A stretch of DNA of 64,000 nt from NCBI RefSeq assembly GCF_000255295.1, contig NC_017030.1:7166328-7230327 (forward strand), written 5' to 3'. Numbering within the stretch: position 1 is the first letter of the stretch; each line of letters opens with the position of its first letter. The position numbers were made by a program, and so were the translations under genes. Positions 1 through 7,724 of the stretch are shown here, piece after piece. The notes below the pieces were generated by a model, which saw only the letters and a program-made list of their open reading frames with translations, did not search any database and had not been told where the DNA came from. The DNA comes from Corallococcus coralloides DSM 2259 (GTDB taxonomy: Bacteria > Myxococcota > Myxococcia > Myxococcales > Myxococcaceae).

Positions 1-819
1 CAGCGGCGCGGACTCGAAGCAGACGCCCACGCCCAGGCGGCGCGGACGCTGGAGGACCTTCATCGCGGCGCGGGCCTCGAAGAGCTCGCCGGACTCATCC
101 ACGAAGCCGGAGAGGCTGTAGATGCCCTCCGCGGCCTCCGGGTGGAACTCCTGCACCATGGGGTTCACCACGGCCGGGTCGAACTTCACGAGCATGGGCG
201 CGTAGGTGTCCCGCGCGAACTCGCGGTACTCGCGCGCCAGGTCGTCCGGCGAGGACACCGGCTGGCCCTTGCGGTGCGTGGCGTGGAGGATCTGCGTGGT
301 GGGCTTGAGCAGCACCGGGAAGTTCGCCTGGCGGCGCACCGCTTCCAGGTCCTCCTCCGACTGGGGGAACCAGGTGCGCGGCAGGTGCAGGCCCACCTCC
401 GTGCCCACTTCGTAGAGGCGGCGCTTGTTGAGCAGGCCGTACACCGCGTCCACGCCCGGGTCGTAGAGGTGGAAGAGGTCCTCCAGCTTGGAGCGGTGCG
501 CGGAGATGAGCCACGCCAGCTCGTCGCTCGTCGGATAGAGCACGTGCTTGACGGGCTCGCGCAGGCCGAAGTCCACCAGCCACTGGAGGAAGGCCTCCGG
601 CTGGGACTCCGGCGGGCACTGCACGCGGCGGCTGACGAAGCGCGAGTAGCTGGCCGGCCCCAACCGGCCGGTGTCCGCCACCGTCACGTCCACGCCGTGG
701 CGGCCCAGACAGCGGGCGGCGGCCAGGGTGCCGTAGAAGTTGGCGGAGAACAGCAACGCGGGGGGCCGGGCCGCGATGACGGCCGCGGGGGCCTCATCGG
801 AGTAGGCGGCCTCTTCCAT
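1..819 (-). CDS. ATP-grasp family carboxylate-amine ligase (C-terminus beyond window)
   Basis: Partial gene: the 273 visible codons run off the left edge. The N-terminal part resembles an ATP-grasp ligase: a nucleotide-fold segment (PALLFSANFYGTLAAARCLG), a preATP-grasp region with YPTSDE, then an N-lobe containing NFPVLLKPTTQ, whose Lys is the expected ATP-binding residue. Such enzymes join a carboxylate to an amine through an acyl-phosphate in the cytosol; the substrate cannot be told. I chose the ATG at 819 because GGAG lies about 10 bases upstream. The frame stays open to an ATG at 999, but those 60 extra codons are Arg-rich with atypical third positions, so I treat them as untranslated. 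Confidence 0.7.
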   Translation of the reverse strand, partial: MEEAAYSDEAPAAVIAARPPALLFSANFYGTLAAARCLGRHGVDVTVADTGRLGPASYSRFVSRRVQCPPESQPEAFLQWLVDFGLREPVKHVLYPTSDELAWLISAHRSKLEDLFHLYDPGVDAVYGLLNKRRLYEVGTEVGLHLPRTWFPQSEEDLEAVRRQANFPVLLKPTTQILHATHRKGQPVSSPDDLAREYREFARDTYAPMLVKFDPAVVNPMVQEFHPEAAEGIYSLSGFVDESGELFEARAAMKVLQRPRRLGVGVCFESAPL

Positions 820-1123
820 CTCATGCTCCAGTTTCGCGGGGTCGGCCTCGCGGCGCGCGCGCGCGGAGGAACGACGGGATTGGCGGTGGGGACGCTGCGC
901 GAGACGACCCCCTCCAAGCTCGGAGGTCGACGGGCCGGCGGCGGACGAGGTGCTTGCCATCAGCCCCGCGGCGAGAAGCGTCAGAAGGTGCCTGTTCATG
1001 TCGAAGCCGTCTGCCTCTGGCGAAGCGGGGGGCCGCCGGAAGCTGAATTCCCGACAGAATACCTTTTCCGGCGGCGCTTGGGACCGGCTCCCGCATGATT
1101 GCACCCCCAAGGAGTGACCGGGC

Positions 1124-1942
1124 TCAGGCGGGAGTGCCGCCGGGCGGGCTCCAGCGCAGGAATCCCCGGGCCAGGAGCCACGCGTCGGTCGCGACCCCTG
1201 GCGTCGTTCTCGCGAGGCGCACGGCGGACTCGGCGAAGGCGTCCGGAGGCGCGGTGTGGCCCTCCGTGCGCGCGGCCTTCCATGCCGCCTCCCACGCCTG
1301 GAAGAAGGCGTGCATGGGGTCGCCAGGGCGGACGCGGCGGCGCAGGTCGCGGGGCAGCCAGTCGCGCAGGAGCAGCGGCGCGAAGCCCCGGGAGAAGTCG
1401 GTGTGGAAGAGGAGGCCCTCGCGCGTGGGGGCTTCCGTTTCCGGTGTCCGGCGCAGCAGGTGGGCCACCAGCACCGCGCCGTCCGTGTCGGAGGAGCCCT
1501 CCACCAGCAGCCCCCCGGGCAGCAGGTGCCGCGACATCGCGCGGTGGGCCTCCGGGATGCGCTCCGGCGCGCCCTGGCGCAGGAGGTTCATGGCGCGCAC
1601 CAGGCGGGCGGGTTCGTCCGGTGTCAGCGGGAGCGCGAAGCCGCCCTCGCGAAAGTGCGTGCGCGCATCCGCGTGGTCTCGCGCGGCGGCCGTGGCGCGC
1701 TCGGGGTCCAGCTCCACGCCCACCACGGACAGCTCCGGGTTCAGCGCGCGAAAGGCGCTGGCGCTCTCCAGCGTGGTCCACGGGTGCTCCCCGAAGCCCA
1801 CGTCCACGAAGGCCGCGCGAGCCCAGGGGCCGTCGTCACGCGTGAGCAACGGGGCCTCGAGCTGGCACAGGTACGCGTCCAGTGCGCGCAGCCGCCCACG
1901 CGCGGTCCTCCCCCGGGTGCGGGTGTCCAGTTCCTGGGCCAT
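1124..1942 (-). CDS. Class I SAM-dependent methyltransferase-like protein
   Basis: Encodes about 272 residues. The N-terminal half shows a Rossmann-type methyltransferase core: motif I as VDVGFGEHPWTT, followed by VVGVELDPER, whose acidic residue would bind the SAM ribose. A later LLPGGLLVEGSSD segment fits the strand 4/5 region. The substrate is unknown. The frame is open upstream to 2137, but the ATG at 1942 begins the conserved-looking sequence, and the extension crosses the dyad and promoter of the neighbouring gene, so it is unlikely to be coding. It is transcribed divergently from the exported protein at 2213. Confidence 0.65.
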   Translation of the reverse strand: MAQELDTRTRGRTARGRLRALDAYLCQLEAPLLTRDDGPWARAAFVDVGFGEHPWTTLESASAFRALNPELSVVGVELDPERATAAARDHADARTHFREGGFALPLTPDEPARLVRAMNLLRQGAPERIPEAHRAMSRHLLPGGLLVEGSSDTDGAVLVAHLLRRTPETEAPTREGLLFHTDFSRGFAPLLLRDWLPRDLRRRVRPGDPMHAFFQAWEAAWKAARTEGHTAPPDAFAESAVRLARTTPGVATDAWLLARGFLRWSPPGGTPA

Positions 1943-2037
1943 GGGCACGACATGGGCGCTCCGGGCCGGAGGCGTCAAGCGTTCCCCTCCGGTTGTAGCG
2001 CGAGAGGTCATTTGCCGGGCCCGCGCCGTAACCCGGC

Positions 2038-2070
2038 ATGTCACAACCGTTGTCTCAAACATTGTGACAT
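2038..2070. promoter_or_regulatory. Dyad ATGTCACAA-N15-TTGTGACAT, candidate activator site
   Basis: A perfect inverted repeat with 9-base arms at 2038-2046 and 2062-2070 and a 15-base spacer. A second, nested dyad ACAA-CCG-TTGT occupies 2043-2053. The centre lies about 93 bases upstream of the start inferred from the sigma-54-type promoter at 2121-2136. This is a usual position for an enhancer-binding-protein site. It also lies 96 bases upstream of the divergent methyltransferase start and could act on both genes. Confidence 0.5.
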
Positions 2071-2120
2071 CCGGAGGTCTTCCCTCTGGCGCCGGGTGGA
2101 ACAAAGGCCGTGTGAGGGAT

Positions 2121-2136
2121 TGGCATCGCCGCTGCA
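2121..2136 (+). promoter_or_regulatory. Sigma-54-type -24/-12 promoter
   Basis: TGGCATCGCCGCTGCA matches the sigma-54 consensus TGGCACG-N4-TTGCW at the invariant GG (2122-2123) and GC (2134-2135), with the required 10-base gap between them. The TGGCA block and the final TGCA also match. The inferred start is near 2147, about 66 bases before the ATG at 2213. Confidence 0.55.
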
Positions 2137-2212
2137 CAGGGGAGCCGCCGGTGTCGCAGTCCGTGGCATCCGTGACCGCAGTCCCCTCCTAGAGATTGGT
2201 TCCCCGTCCCCC

Positions 2213-2839
2213 ATGATTACTTCCCGCTTCATGCGCTCCTCCCTCGTTGCCGCCCTCCTCCTCTCCGGCTCCGCCTTCGCGGGTGAGTCCCGTTACGCGT
2301 CGGCCGCCGCGGCCGCCTGCGGCGAGCTCAAGACCGAGCTGGTGCGGGGCGCGAAGGAGCAGGGCGTCGCGCTCAACGAGGAGGAGATCGGCACCCTCAC
2401 GACGGACAAGGCCACCGTCGTGGCGACGGCCATCGCGGGCTACGAGAAGGTCCCCGCCGCGGAGTACGAGAAGGGCGTGGACGCGGCGTTCGTCTACATC
2501 GACTCCGAGGAGGCGGGCATCCCGGCGGGCCACTACCGGGTGAGCGTCCGCGCCAATCCGGAAGACATCCAGGTGGGCAAGTACAAGGCCATCGCCACCC
2601 TCATCGACAAGGACGGCAAGGAGGTCGCGCAGCGTGCGACGGTCATCGAGACCTTCCCCTCGGCGGTGAAGTCCGCGCGCTACGGCTCGCCGATGAGCGT
2701 GGGCATCCAGCAGCAGACCATCAACGACTGGAACCTCACGCGCTTCCGCAAGACGATCATCGTCGTCATCGTGCACTCGTGGGGCGTCACGGTCATCGAC
2801 CTGTTCGGCACGGACTACAGCAGCTACTACGGCTTCTAG
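2213..2839 (+). CDS. Small exported protein of unknown function
   Basis: Encodes 208 residues. A Sec-type signal peptide is clear: basic start, hydrophobic LVAALLLSG, and a cleavage site near AFA|GES. The mature part looks like an acidic alpha/beta domain (IPAGHYRVSVRANPED, LIDKDGKEVAQRATV) with a hydrophobic strand TIIVVIVHSWGVTVIDLF near the C-terminus and an aromatic tail YSSYYGF. I do not recognise the family. An alternative start at 2231 would still keep the signal peptide. It lies downstream of the sigma-54-type promoter at 2121 and ends just before a strong terminator, so it is probably a single-gene unit under activator control. Confidence 0.7.
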   Translation: MITSRFMRSSLVAALLLSGSAFAGESRYASAAAAACGELKTELVRGAKEQGVALNEEEIGTLTTDKATVVATAIAGYEKVPAAEYEKGVDAAFVYIDSEEAGIPAGHYRVSVRANPEDIQVGKYKAIATLIDKDGKEVAQRATVIETFPSAVKSARYGSPMSVGIQQQTINDWNLTRFRKTIIVVIVHSWGVTVIDLFGTDYSSYYGF

Positions 2840-2851
2840 TCCCGCGTTCCG

Positions 2852-2890
2852 CCGCCGGGAGCCTCGTGGGTTCCCGGCGGTGCGATTTTC
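2852..2890 (+). terminator. Rho-independent terminator
   Basis: Thirteen bases after the stop codon, a 12-bp stem (2852-2863 with 2869-2880, one G-T wobble) carries a 5-base loop. It is followed by a T-rich stretch (TGCGATTTTC). It ends the transcript of the exported protein. Confidence 0.75.
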
Positions 2891-2924
2891 GTCCCGTCCG
2901 CGGCGCACCTAGAGTGCAGGGCTT

Positions 2925-3953
2925 GTGAGCCCCTCGTCCGCGTCCTGTCCCCGCTGTGGCGCCCCCCGCGTGGCGGGGCCCGAGTGCCCGGCGTGCGGCG
3001 TCATCTACCTGCGAGCCGAAGCGCGCGCCGCCACCCGTCAGGCCGAGGCCCGTGACCGCGAGGCGGCCCAGCGGGAAGCCGAGGACCAGCGAGCAGCCCT
3101 GCGCGAGGCGCTGGAAGCCCACACCGTCCCCACGTTCGCCTCGCCCCTGGTGGCGGCCCGGCCCGCGCCGGAGCCGGCCACGGAGGGCATCACCTTCCAC
3201 CCGGGCGAGGCGCTGAGCGACGGCGCCCTGGAGGCGCGGCTACGGCTGGCGGTGCTTCCCGTGGCGCTCGCCGGAGCGTGGTTCGCGGTCCAGGCGCCCT
3301 TCTTCCACTTCTTCATTCGCACCTTCCTCACCATGCCGGTGCATGAGCTGGGGCACGCCGTCACCGCCTGGTTCTGCGGCTACAGCGCCGTGCCCACGTT
3401 CTGGGTGACCCACGTGTCGCAGGAACGCTCGACGTTCATCTTCCTCCTGCTGTCGGGCCTGTCGGGCGCGCTCGTGTGGCAGGGCTGGAAGCGCCGCCAG
3501 TGGGCGTGGATGGGCGTGGGCGCGGTGCTGCTCGCGGCGGCCGGGGCGGGCCGGTTCGGCCTCACCCATGTGCAGGCCCGCGCCCTCATCTACTTCGGCG
3601 GCGACGCGGGCCGGATGGTGCTGGGCACCCTGCTGATGGCCACGTTCTTCGTGCCGCCGGGCCACTACCTCCACCGGCATCAGCTGCGCTGGGGCTTCGT
3701 CGTCATCGGCGCGGCGGCGCTCATGGACAGCTTCGAGATGTGGTGGGCGGCCCGCACCCACGTGGACCGCATCCCCTTCGGCCGCATCGAGGGCGCGGGC
3801 CTCAGCGACCCCAGCGCCCTGGTGGACGTGTACGGCTGGAACGTCAGCCGCGTCATCCACTGGAACGTGAACGTGGGCCTCGCGTGCCTCGCCGCGCTGG
3901 CCGCGCTCTACTTGGTCTCCCTCTGGCGTGTTCGCGACGTGCTGCGCGGCTGA
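2925..3953 (+). CDS. Zinc-ribbon, HELGH-containing membrane metalloprotease-like protein
   Basis: Encodes 342 residues from a GTG start. Residues 8-24 hold two CPxC-type pairs (CPRC, CPAC), a small zinc ribbon. Residues 30-65 form a charged Ala/Glu/Arg helix. From about 105 the protein is membranous, with roughly six hydrophobic segments. The HELGH motif at 140-144 lies at the start of a membrane helix, as in M50 (site-2-protease-like) enzymes. Its target is unknown. The 3' end overlaps the converging metallo-beta-lactamase-fold gene by 46 bases. Confidence 0.7.
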   Translation: MSPSSASCPRCGAPRVAGPECPACGVIYLRAEARAATRQAEARDREAAQREAEDQRAALREALEAHTVPTFASPLVAARPAPEPATEGITFHPGEALSDGALEARLRLAVLPVALAGAWFAVQAPFFHFFIRTFLTMPVHELGHAVTAWFCGYSAVPTFWVTHVSQERSTFIFLLLSGLSGALVWQGWKRRQWAWMGVGAVLLAAAGAGRFGLTHVQARALIYFGGDAGRMVLGTLLMATFFVPPGHYLHRHQLRWGFVVIGAAALMDSFEMWWAARTHVDRIPFGRIEGAGLSDPSALVDVYGWNVSRVIHWNVNVGLACLAALAALYLVSLWRVRDVLRG

Positions 3954-5500
3954 GGCGCGGCCTCGCGCCAGTTGCCGAACGGCCACTCGAAGCCCGGCGT
4001 GCTCAGCACCTCCGGCTTCCGCGCGCCACGCCAGCGCAGGGCCTCGCCGGGCCGCAGCAGGAGCGCCTCGGGCCCCTCGCCCAGTGCCTTCCGCACCTCG
4101 GCCAGCCGCTCCGGATAGGGATCCGCGTCCGGGTTCTCGTCCATCTGGCTGGCGCCCGTGACGGGCTCGCCTGGATAGCCGGCGTAGCGAGGGCCCATGC
4201 CCTCGCGCCAGTACCAGGGGGCGCCGCCGTCCGCGCAGGGCACCACGTAGCGCGCGCCCAGCAGCGCGCCGTAGCGCAGCGCCTCCTCCGGGCCCGCCAT
4301 CAAGCGCTGCGGCGTGGTGAGCGCGTCGCGCGGCACGTTGACGAGGAACGCATCCAACGTCGTAAAGCCGAAGAAGATGGGCGGTAGCCGGAAGCCGCGC
4401 ACCCCGCAGAAGAGCACGTCCACCGGCCCCTGCTGCTTGCGCACGCGGCGGCACACCGCGGCCATGTCCCCGCGCACGTCATGGCCCGCGTCCGCGAAGA
4501 AGGCGGCGGAGAAGTCCTTCGAGCGCACGAGCCACGTGTTGCCCTCGTTGTAGAGGTCCGGGTGGGGCCCCTCGCCGTCGGTGGGCTGCTCGCCGTGGAA
4601 GGGCAGCGCGTGCACCGTCACGTCGCCCACCTGCCTCGACTCGCCCCAGCGCAGGGGCTCCACGCGCGTGAAGCCCAGCTGCTTCAGCCGCAGCGCACAG
4701 TCCGTGGAGAAGAGGCTTTCGCGCGCCACCGCCGGCACGAAGATGCGCGTGTCGCGAGGCAGGGGCAGCAGCGAGCCCAGGTGGAAGTGGTCGCCGTGCG
4801 AATGGGTGATGACCACCGCGTCCACCCGGCCCAGGTCCGACGCCTGCAACGCGCCATAGCCGGGCAGGTCCGCCTCGCCCGTGGGACGGAAGTACGGATC
4901 CACCAGCACGCGCCCTTCCCTGCCCGACACCAGCACCGTGTTGTGCCCCACGAAGAGCGCTCCCGGTCCCGGCACGTCCACCGGCCCCACGTGGCGCACG
5001 AGCCAGCCAGCCTGCGACAGGTCGCCGAGCAGCTCGCCCACGACGGGCACGGTGGCCAGCGCGCGCAGCTCCTCCCGGGTCGCGCCACGGGCGAGCGCCG
5101 CGAACAGGTCCGCCACCGCGGGCCAGTCCTTCGCGCGCACCGGCACGTCCAGCCCCAGCGAGTCCTGGCGCAGGTGCAGCACGCGCGGGCGGTGGCGCAG
5201 CGGATCCGGGAAGAGGACGTCCTCGCGCAGCACGCGCCGGCCCATGCGCCGCTTCGTGCCCTGGCAGAGCGCGGCGTAGCGGGGCGTGTCCTCCAGCCAG
5301 CGGATGAGCGCGTCCGCTTCGCGCAGGGCCCCCTCGCGGCCCAGCGCGGCGATGTGGCGCTTCAGCGGCACCTGCGCGCGGCGCACGGGGCGCGCGGTGG
5401 GCCCCTGGATGCTGCACCCCAGGTCCTCGTGGTGGTCGGCCTCCGTGCGGGCGGAGGCGAGGACGGCCAGGCTGACGCCGCGATGCAGGGTGAATCGCAT
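3908..5500 (-). CDS. Metallo-beta-lactamase-fold hydrolase
   Basis: Encodes 530 residues. After a helical N-terminal region of about 170 residues, a metallo-beta-lactamase fold begins. Its metal motif THSHGDH gives H233, H235, D237 and H238; further candidate ligands lie in FHGEQPTDG and FFADAGHD. The C-terminal part carries CADGGAPWYWREG and is unusual for the fold. The substrate is unknown. The ATG at 5500 is preferred: the frame is open to 5620, but that extension is basic, low-complexity and overlaps the divergent OPT promoter. The last 46 bases lie antisense to the 3' end of the membrane protease gene. Confidence 0.75.
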   Translation of the reverse strand: MRFTLHRGVSLAVLASARTEADHHEDLGCSIQGPTARPVRRAQVPLKRHIAALGREGALREADALIRWLEDTPRYAALCQGTKRRMGRRVLREDVLFPDPLRHRPRVLHLRQDSLGLDVPVRAKDWPAVADLFAALARGATREELRALATVPVVGELLGDLSQAGWLVRHVGPVDVPGPGALFVGHNTVLVSGREGRVLVDPYFRPTGEADLPGYGALQASDLGRVDAVVITHSHGDHFHLGSLLPLPRDTRIFVPAVARESLFSTDCALRLKQLGFTRVEPLRWGESRQVGDVTVHALPFHGEQPTDGEGPHPDLYNEGNTWLVRSKDFSAAFFADAGHDVRGDMAAVCRRVRKQQGPVDVLFCGVRGFRLPPIFFGFTTLDAFLVNVPRDALTTPQRLMAGPEEALRYGALLGARYVVPCADGGAPWYWREGMGPRYAGYPGEPVTGASQMDENPDADPYPERLAEVRKALGEGPEALLLRPGEALRWRGARKPEVLSTPGFEWPFGNWREAAPQPRSTSRTRQRETK

Positions 5501-5622
5501 GCGTGCGACGTCGCATGGCGCCCTGCCCTTCGCAAGGGATTGCGCTTGCGACCGGCCGCCGGGCTGCCCGCGACCTCGCGGGTTGTGGGCGCCCCATGGA
5601 GGCCGGTACCCTCCCCCCACCC

Positions 5623-7470
5623 ATGGCCCACCCCGCCGAGCCGCTCCCGCCGGAGCCTTCCGCCCCCCTGTCCTCCGTGCCCGACGCCGTCGCGCCGCGC
5701 TTCCGCTTCCTGCCCGCGGTGGGCACGTGGAAGTACCACCTGATGCTCGCGTCGGTGGCCATCTTCATCCTGGGCCCGCTGGGCGGCGTGGCCGCGTCGT
5801 ACATGAACTTCAGCCTGGGCTTCTTCGTCGCCAGCCAGGTGCTGTCCGGCATCCTCGGCAGCGTCGTCACCTACGGCTACGGCGCGGAGGGCAAGCACGG
5901 CGCCAACTACATGCAGACGATGGCCGCGTCGGTGGCCTCGCTGTGTGCCATGTCCGTGCTCATCCAGTCCATGGTGTGGCTGGGCATGCCGCAGCCGCCC
6001 GCGTGGCAGCTGATGCTCTTCGTGGGCTGCGTGGGCATGTTCGGCGTGGGCGTGGGCATGCTCTACACGCCGCTGCTCGTGGACCGGCTCCAGCTGGACT
6101 ACCCGTCCGGCTACGCGGTGGCCAACATCCTGCGAGCGCTCACGGACAAGCGCCTGCTCAAGGCCTCCATCGCGAAGCTGGGCGGCGGCACCGGCCTGGG
6201 CATCCTGGCCGCGTGGCTCACGGAGAAGTTCGCCGCCATCGCCGCGCTGAGCGTGAGCAGCTCCACGGTGGGCGCCGGCATGGTGGTGGGCAGCCGCATC
6301 ACCGTGCCCGCCATGCTCATGGGCCTCATCGGCTACGCCCTCTCGCCCTATCTTCAGAGCATCGGGTGGCTGGGGCCGAATGATCCGTACCGGAAGATCG
6401 GCTTCCTCATCTCGCTGGCGATGATCTGCGGCGCGGCGCTGGTGGACCTGGCGCTGCTCGCGGTGCAGGCGGTGGACCGCATCCGGGGCCGCGCGCAGGC
6501 GCCCGCGGACGACGAGCCCGCGTGGAAGAAGGTCAACGTGCCCCGGCTCATCGCCTGGGTGGTGGGCTGGGGCGCGGCCGTCGTCGTGGTGGCCACGCAG
6601 GTGCTGCACCAGCCCCCGGGCTTCATCCTCTTCGGGCTCGTGCTGTCGCTGCTGTTCGTGCTGATCAACGGCATCGCCTACGGCATCAGCGACAACAACC
6701 CCATCTCCAGTGCCTTCGTGGTGTCGGTGCTGCTGATGTCGCTGCTGGGCCTGAAGGATCCGCTGGTGGGGCTGATGGCGTCCTCCATCCTGCTCATCTC
6801 CACGTCGGTGGGCTGCGACATGCAGCAGGACCGCTCCACCGGGTGGCGCCTGGGCACCAACCGCGTGGTGCAGTTCCGCTACCAGGTGCTGGGCATCTTC
6901 ATGGGCGCGGTGCTGTGCGTGGTGCTGGCGCGCGTGTTCATGGGCGCGTACCCGGTGCTGTCCGTCAACCAGCTGGATCATCCGGACGTGAAGGTGGCCC
7001 AGTGGAGCTCCGCGATGACGTACAAGTTCGTGGGCGCCATCCGGGACCTAGGCACGCTGTCGGCGCACAAGGTGACGGCGCTGCTCGTGGGCCTGTCCAT
7101 CGGCTTCACGCTGGAGGTCATCCGCAAGGTGGTGCGCCGCCGCCCCGCGTACCAGAGCTACGTGCAGGGCTCGCGCACGGGGTTCGGCGTGGGCTGGGGG
7201 ATGGACTCGCTGGTGCTGGCCAGCCCCTACGCGCTCGCGTTCGGCGGCTTCATCGCGCTGCCCGCGGCCATCTGGTTCGGCATGGGCGGCATCCTCACGT
7301 CCCTCTTCAACACCGTCTCCAAGCGCTTCCGGAAGGAGCCCGCGCCGGGTGAGGCCGTGCTGCCGGAGGACATGAGCACGATGTCGCTGGTGGGCGGCGG
7401 GCTCATCGCGGGCGAGTCGCTCTTCTATCTGTTCGTGGGCCTCGCCGGCCTGCTGTCCCTCCTGGGCTGA
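5623..7470 (+). CDS. OPT-family oligopeptide/metal-chelate transporter
   Basis: Encodes about 615 residues, nearly all in hydrophobic segments (roughly 14-16 membrane helices). The family pattern is recognisable: YTPLLVDRLQLDYPSGYAVA, GGGTGLGILAAWLTEKF, NPISSAFVVSVLLMS and VGCDMQQDRSTGWRLGTNR. OPT proteins import oligopeptides or iron-chelate complexes across the inner membrane; bacterial substrates are mostly unproven. The ATG at 5623 is chosen; an in-frame ATG at 5596 would add nine residues. It is divergent from the metallo-beta-lactamase-fold gene across 122 bases. Confidence 0.85.
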   Translation: MAHPAEPLPPEPSAPLSSVPDAVAPRFRFLPAVGTWKYHLMLASVAIFILGPLGGVAASYMNFSLGFFVASQVLSGILGSVVTYGYGAEGKHGANYMQTMAASVASLCAMSVLIQSMVWLGMPQPPAWQLMLFVGCVGMFGVGVGMLYTPLLVDRLQLDYPSGYAVANILRALTDKRLLKASIAKLGGGTGLGILAAWLTEKFAAIAALSVSSSTVGAGMVVGSRITVPAMLMGLIGYALSPYLQSIGWLGPNDPYRKIGFLISLAMICGAALVDLALLAVQAVDRIRGRAQAPADDEPAWKKVNVPRLIAWVVGWGAAVVVVATQVLHQPPGFILFGLVLSLLFVLINGIAYGISDNNPISSAFVVSVLLMSLLGLKDPLVGLMASSILLISTSVGCDMQQDRSTGWRLGTNRVVQFRYQVLGIFMGAVLCVVLARVFMGAYPVLSVNQLDHPDVKVAQWSSAMTYKFVGAIRDLGTLSAHKVTALLVGLSIGFTLEVIRKVVRRRPAYQSYVQGSRTGFGVGWGMDSLVLASPYALAFGGFIALPAAIWFGMGGILTSLFNTVSKRFRKEPAPGEAVLPEDMSTMSLVGGGLIAGESLFYLFVGLAGLLSLLG

Positions 7471-7529
7471 AGCACCCCGTCCCGGAGCACGGCTTGACTT
7501 TCCGTGCATCCGGGAGCACTTCTTGTCCC

Positions 7530-7613
7530 GTGAACCTCGTCATCCACACCACCGCGACCACGACCACCACCGCTTCGGCGGGCGTGGGTGCGGTGCGCGT
7601 GTCGGTGTCCTGA
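7530..7613 (+). CDS. Threonine-rich leader peptide of the ThrRS paralog
   Basis: A 27-codon reading frame with a GTG start and a GGGAG ribosome-binding site at 7512-7516. It contains seven Thr codons within nine positions (HTTATTTTTA) and ends at TGA 7611-7613. A TTGACT box at 7494 could be part of its promoter, but no good -10 is seen. Composition, size and position, directly upstream of a threonyl-tRNA synthetase-like gene, match attenuation leader peptides such as thrL and pheM. The gene is too short for ordinary ORF calling. A His-rich frame overlaps it (TTG at 7523), but that frame continues far into the synthetase gene. Confidence 0.6.
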   Translation: MNLVIHTTATTTTTASAGVGAVRVSVS

Positions 7614-7694
7614 CGAGCGCACGGTTTCCCGCCCCGCCGAAGTCCGGCCGGGGCGACCGTGCAACCTCACACGCCCCGTGTCCGGCCCCGGCTG
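7574..7694 (+). promoter_or_regulatory. Transcription attenuator: four mutually exclusive RNA segments
   Basis: Region 1 (7574-7582, TTCGGCGGG) lies directly after the Thr codons and is perfectly complementary over 9 bases to region 2 (7633-7641). Region 2 can instead pair with region 3: CGCCCCG 7630-7636 with CGGGGCG 7649-7655, plus outer CGGT 7622-7625 with ACCG 7656-7659. Region 3 (7645-7654) also pairs over 10 bases, one of them a G-T, with region 4 (7685-7694). Stalling at Thr codons would cover region 1 and favour 2:3; free translation would allow 3:4. Region 4 is followed by only a weak T-rich tract (CTTCAT), so termination may be Rho-assisted. Confidence 0.55.
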
Positions 7695-7724
7695 CTTCAT
7701 CCCGACCGACACACGGAGACGACA

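Noticed and set aside
820-999. N-terminal extension with signal-like residues for the ATP-grasp protein
   Set aside because: Third-position use is atypical, the segment is Arg-rich, and a better ribosome-binding site precedes the ATG at 819.
7523-7610. His-rich reading frame (TTG start) overlapping the Thr leader, possible histidine attenuator or zinc peptide
   Set aside because: It has no stop before the synthetase and runs on for 260 codons out of frame. The GTG frame gives a short peptide matching the amino acid of the downstream enzyme.
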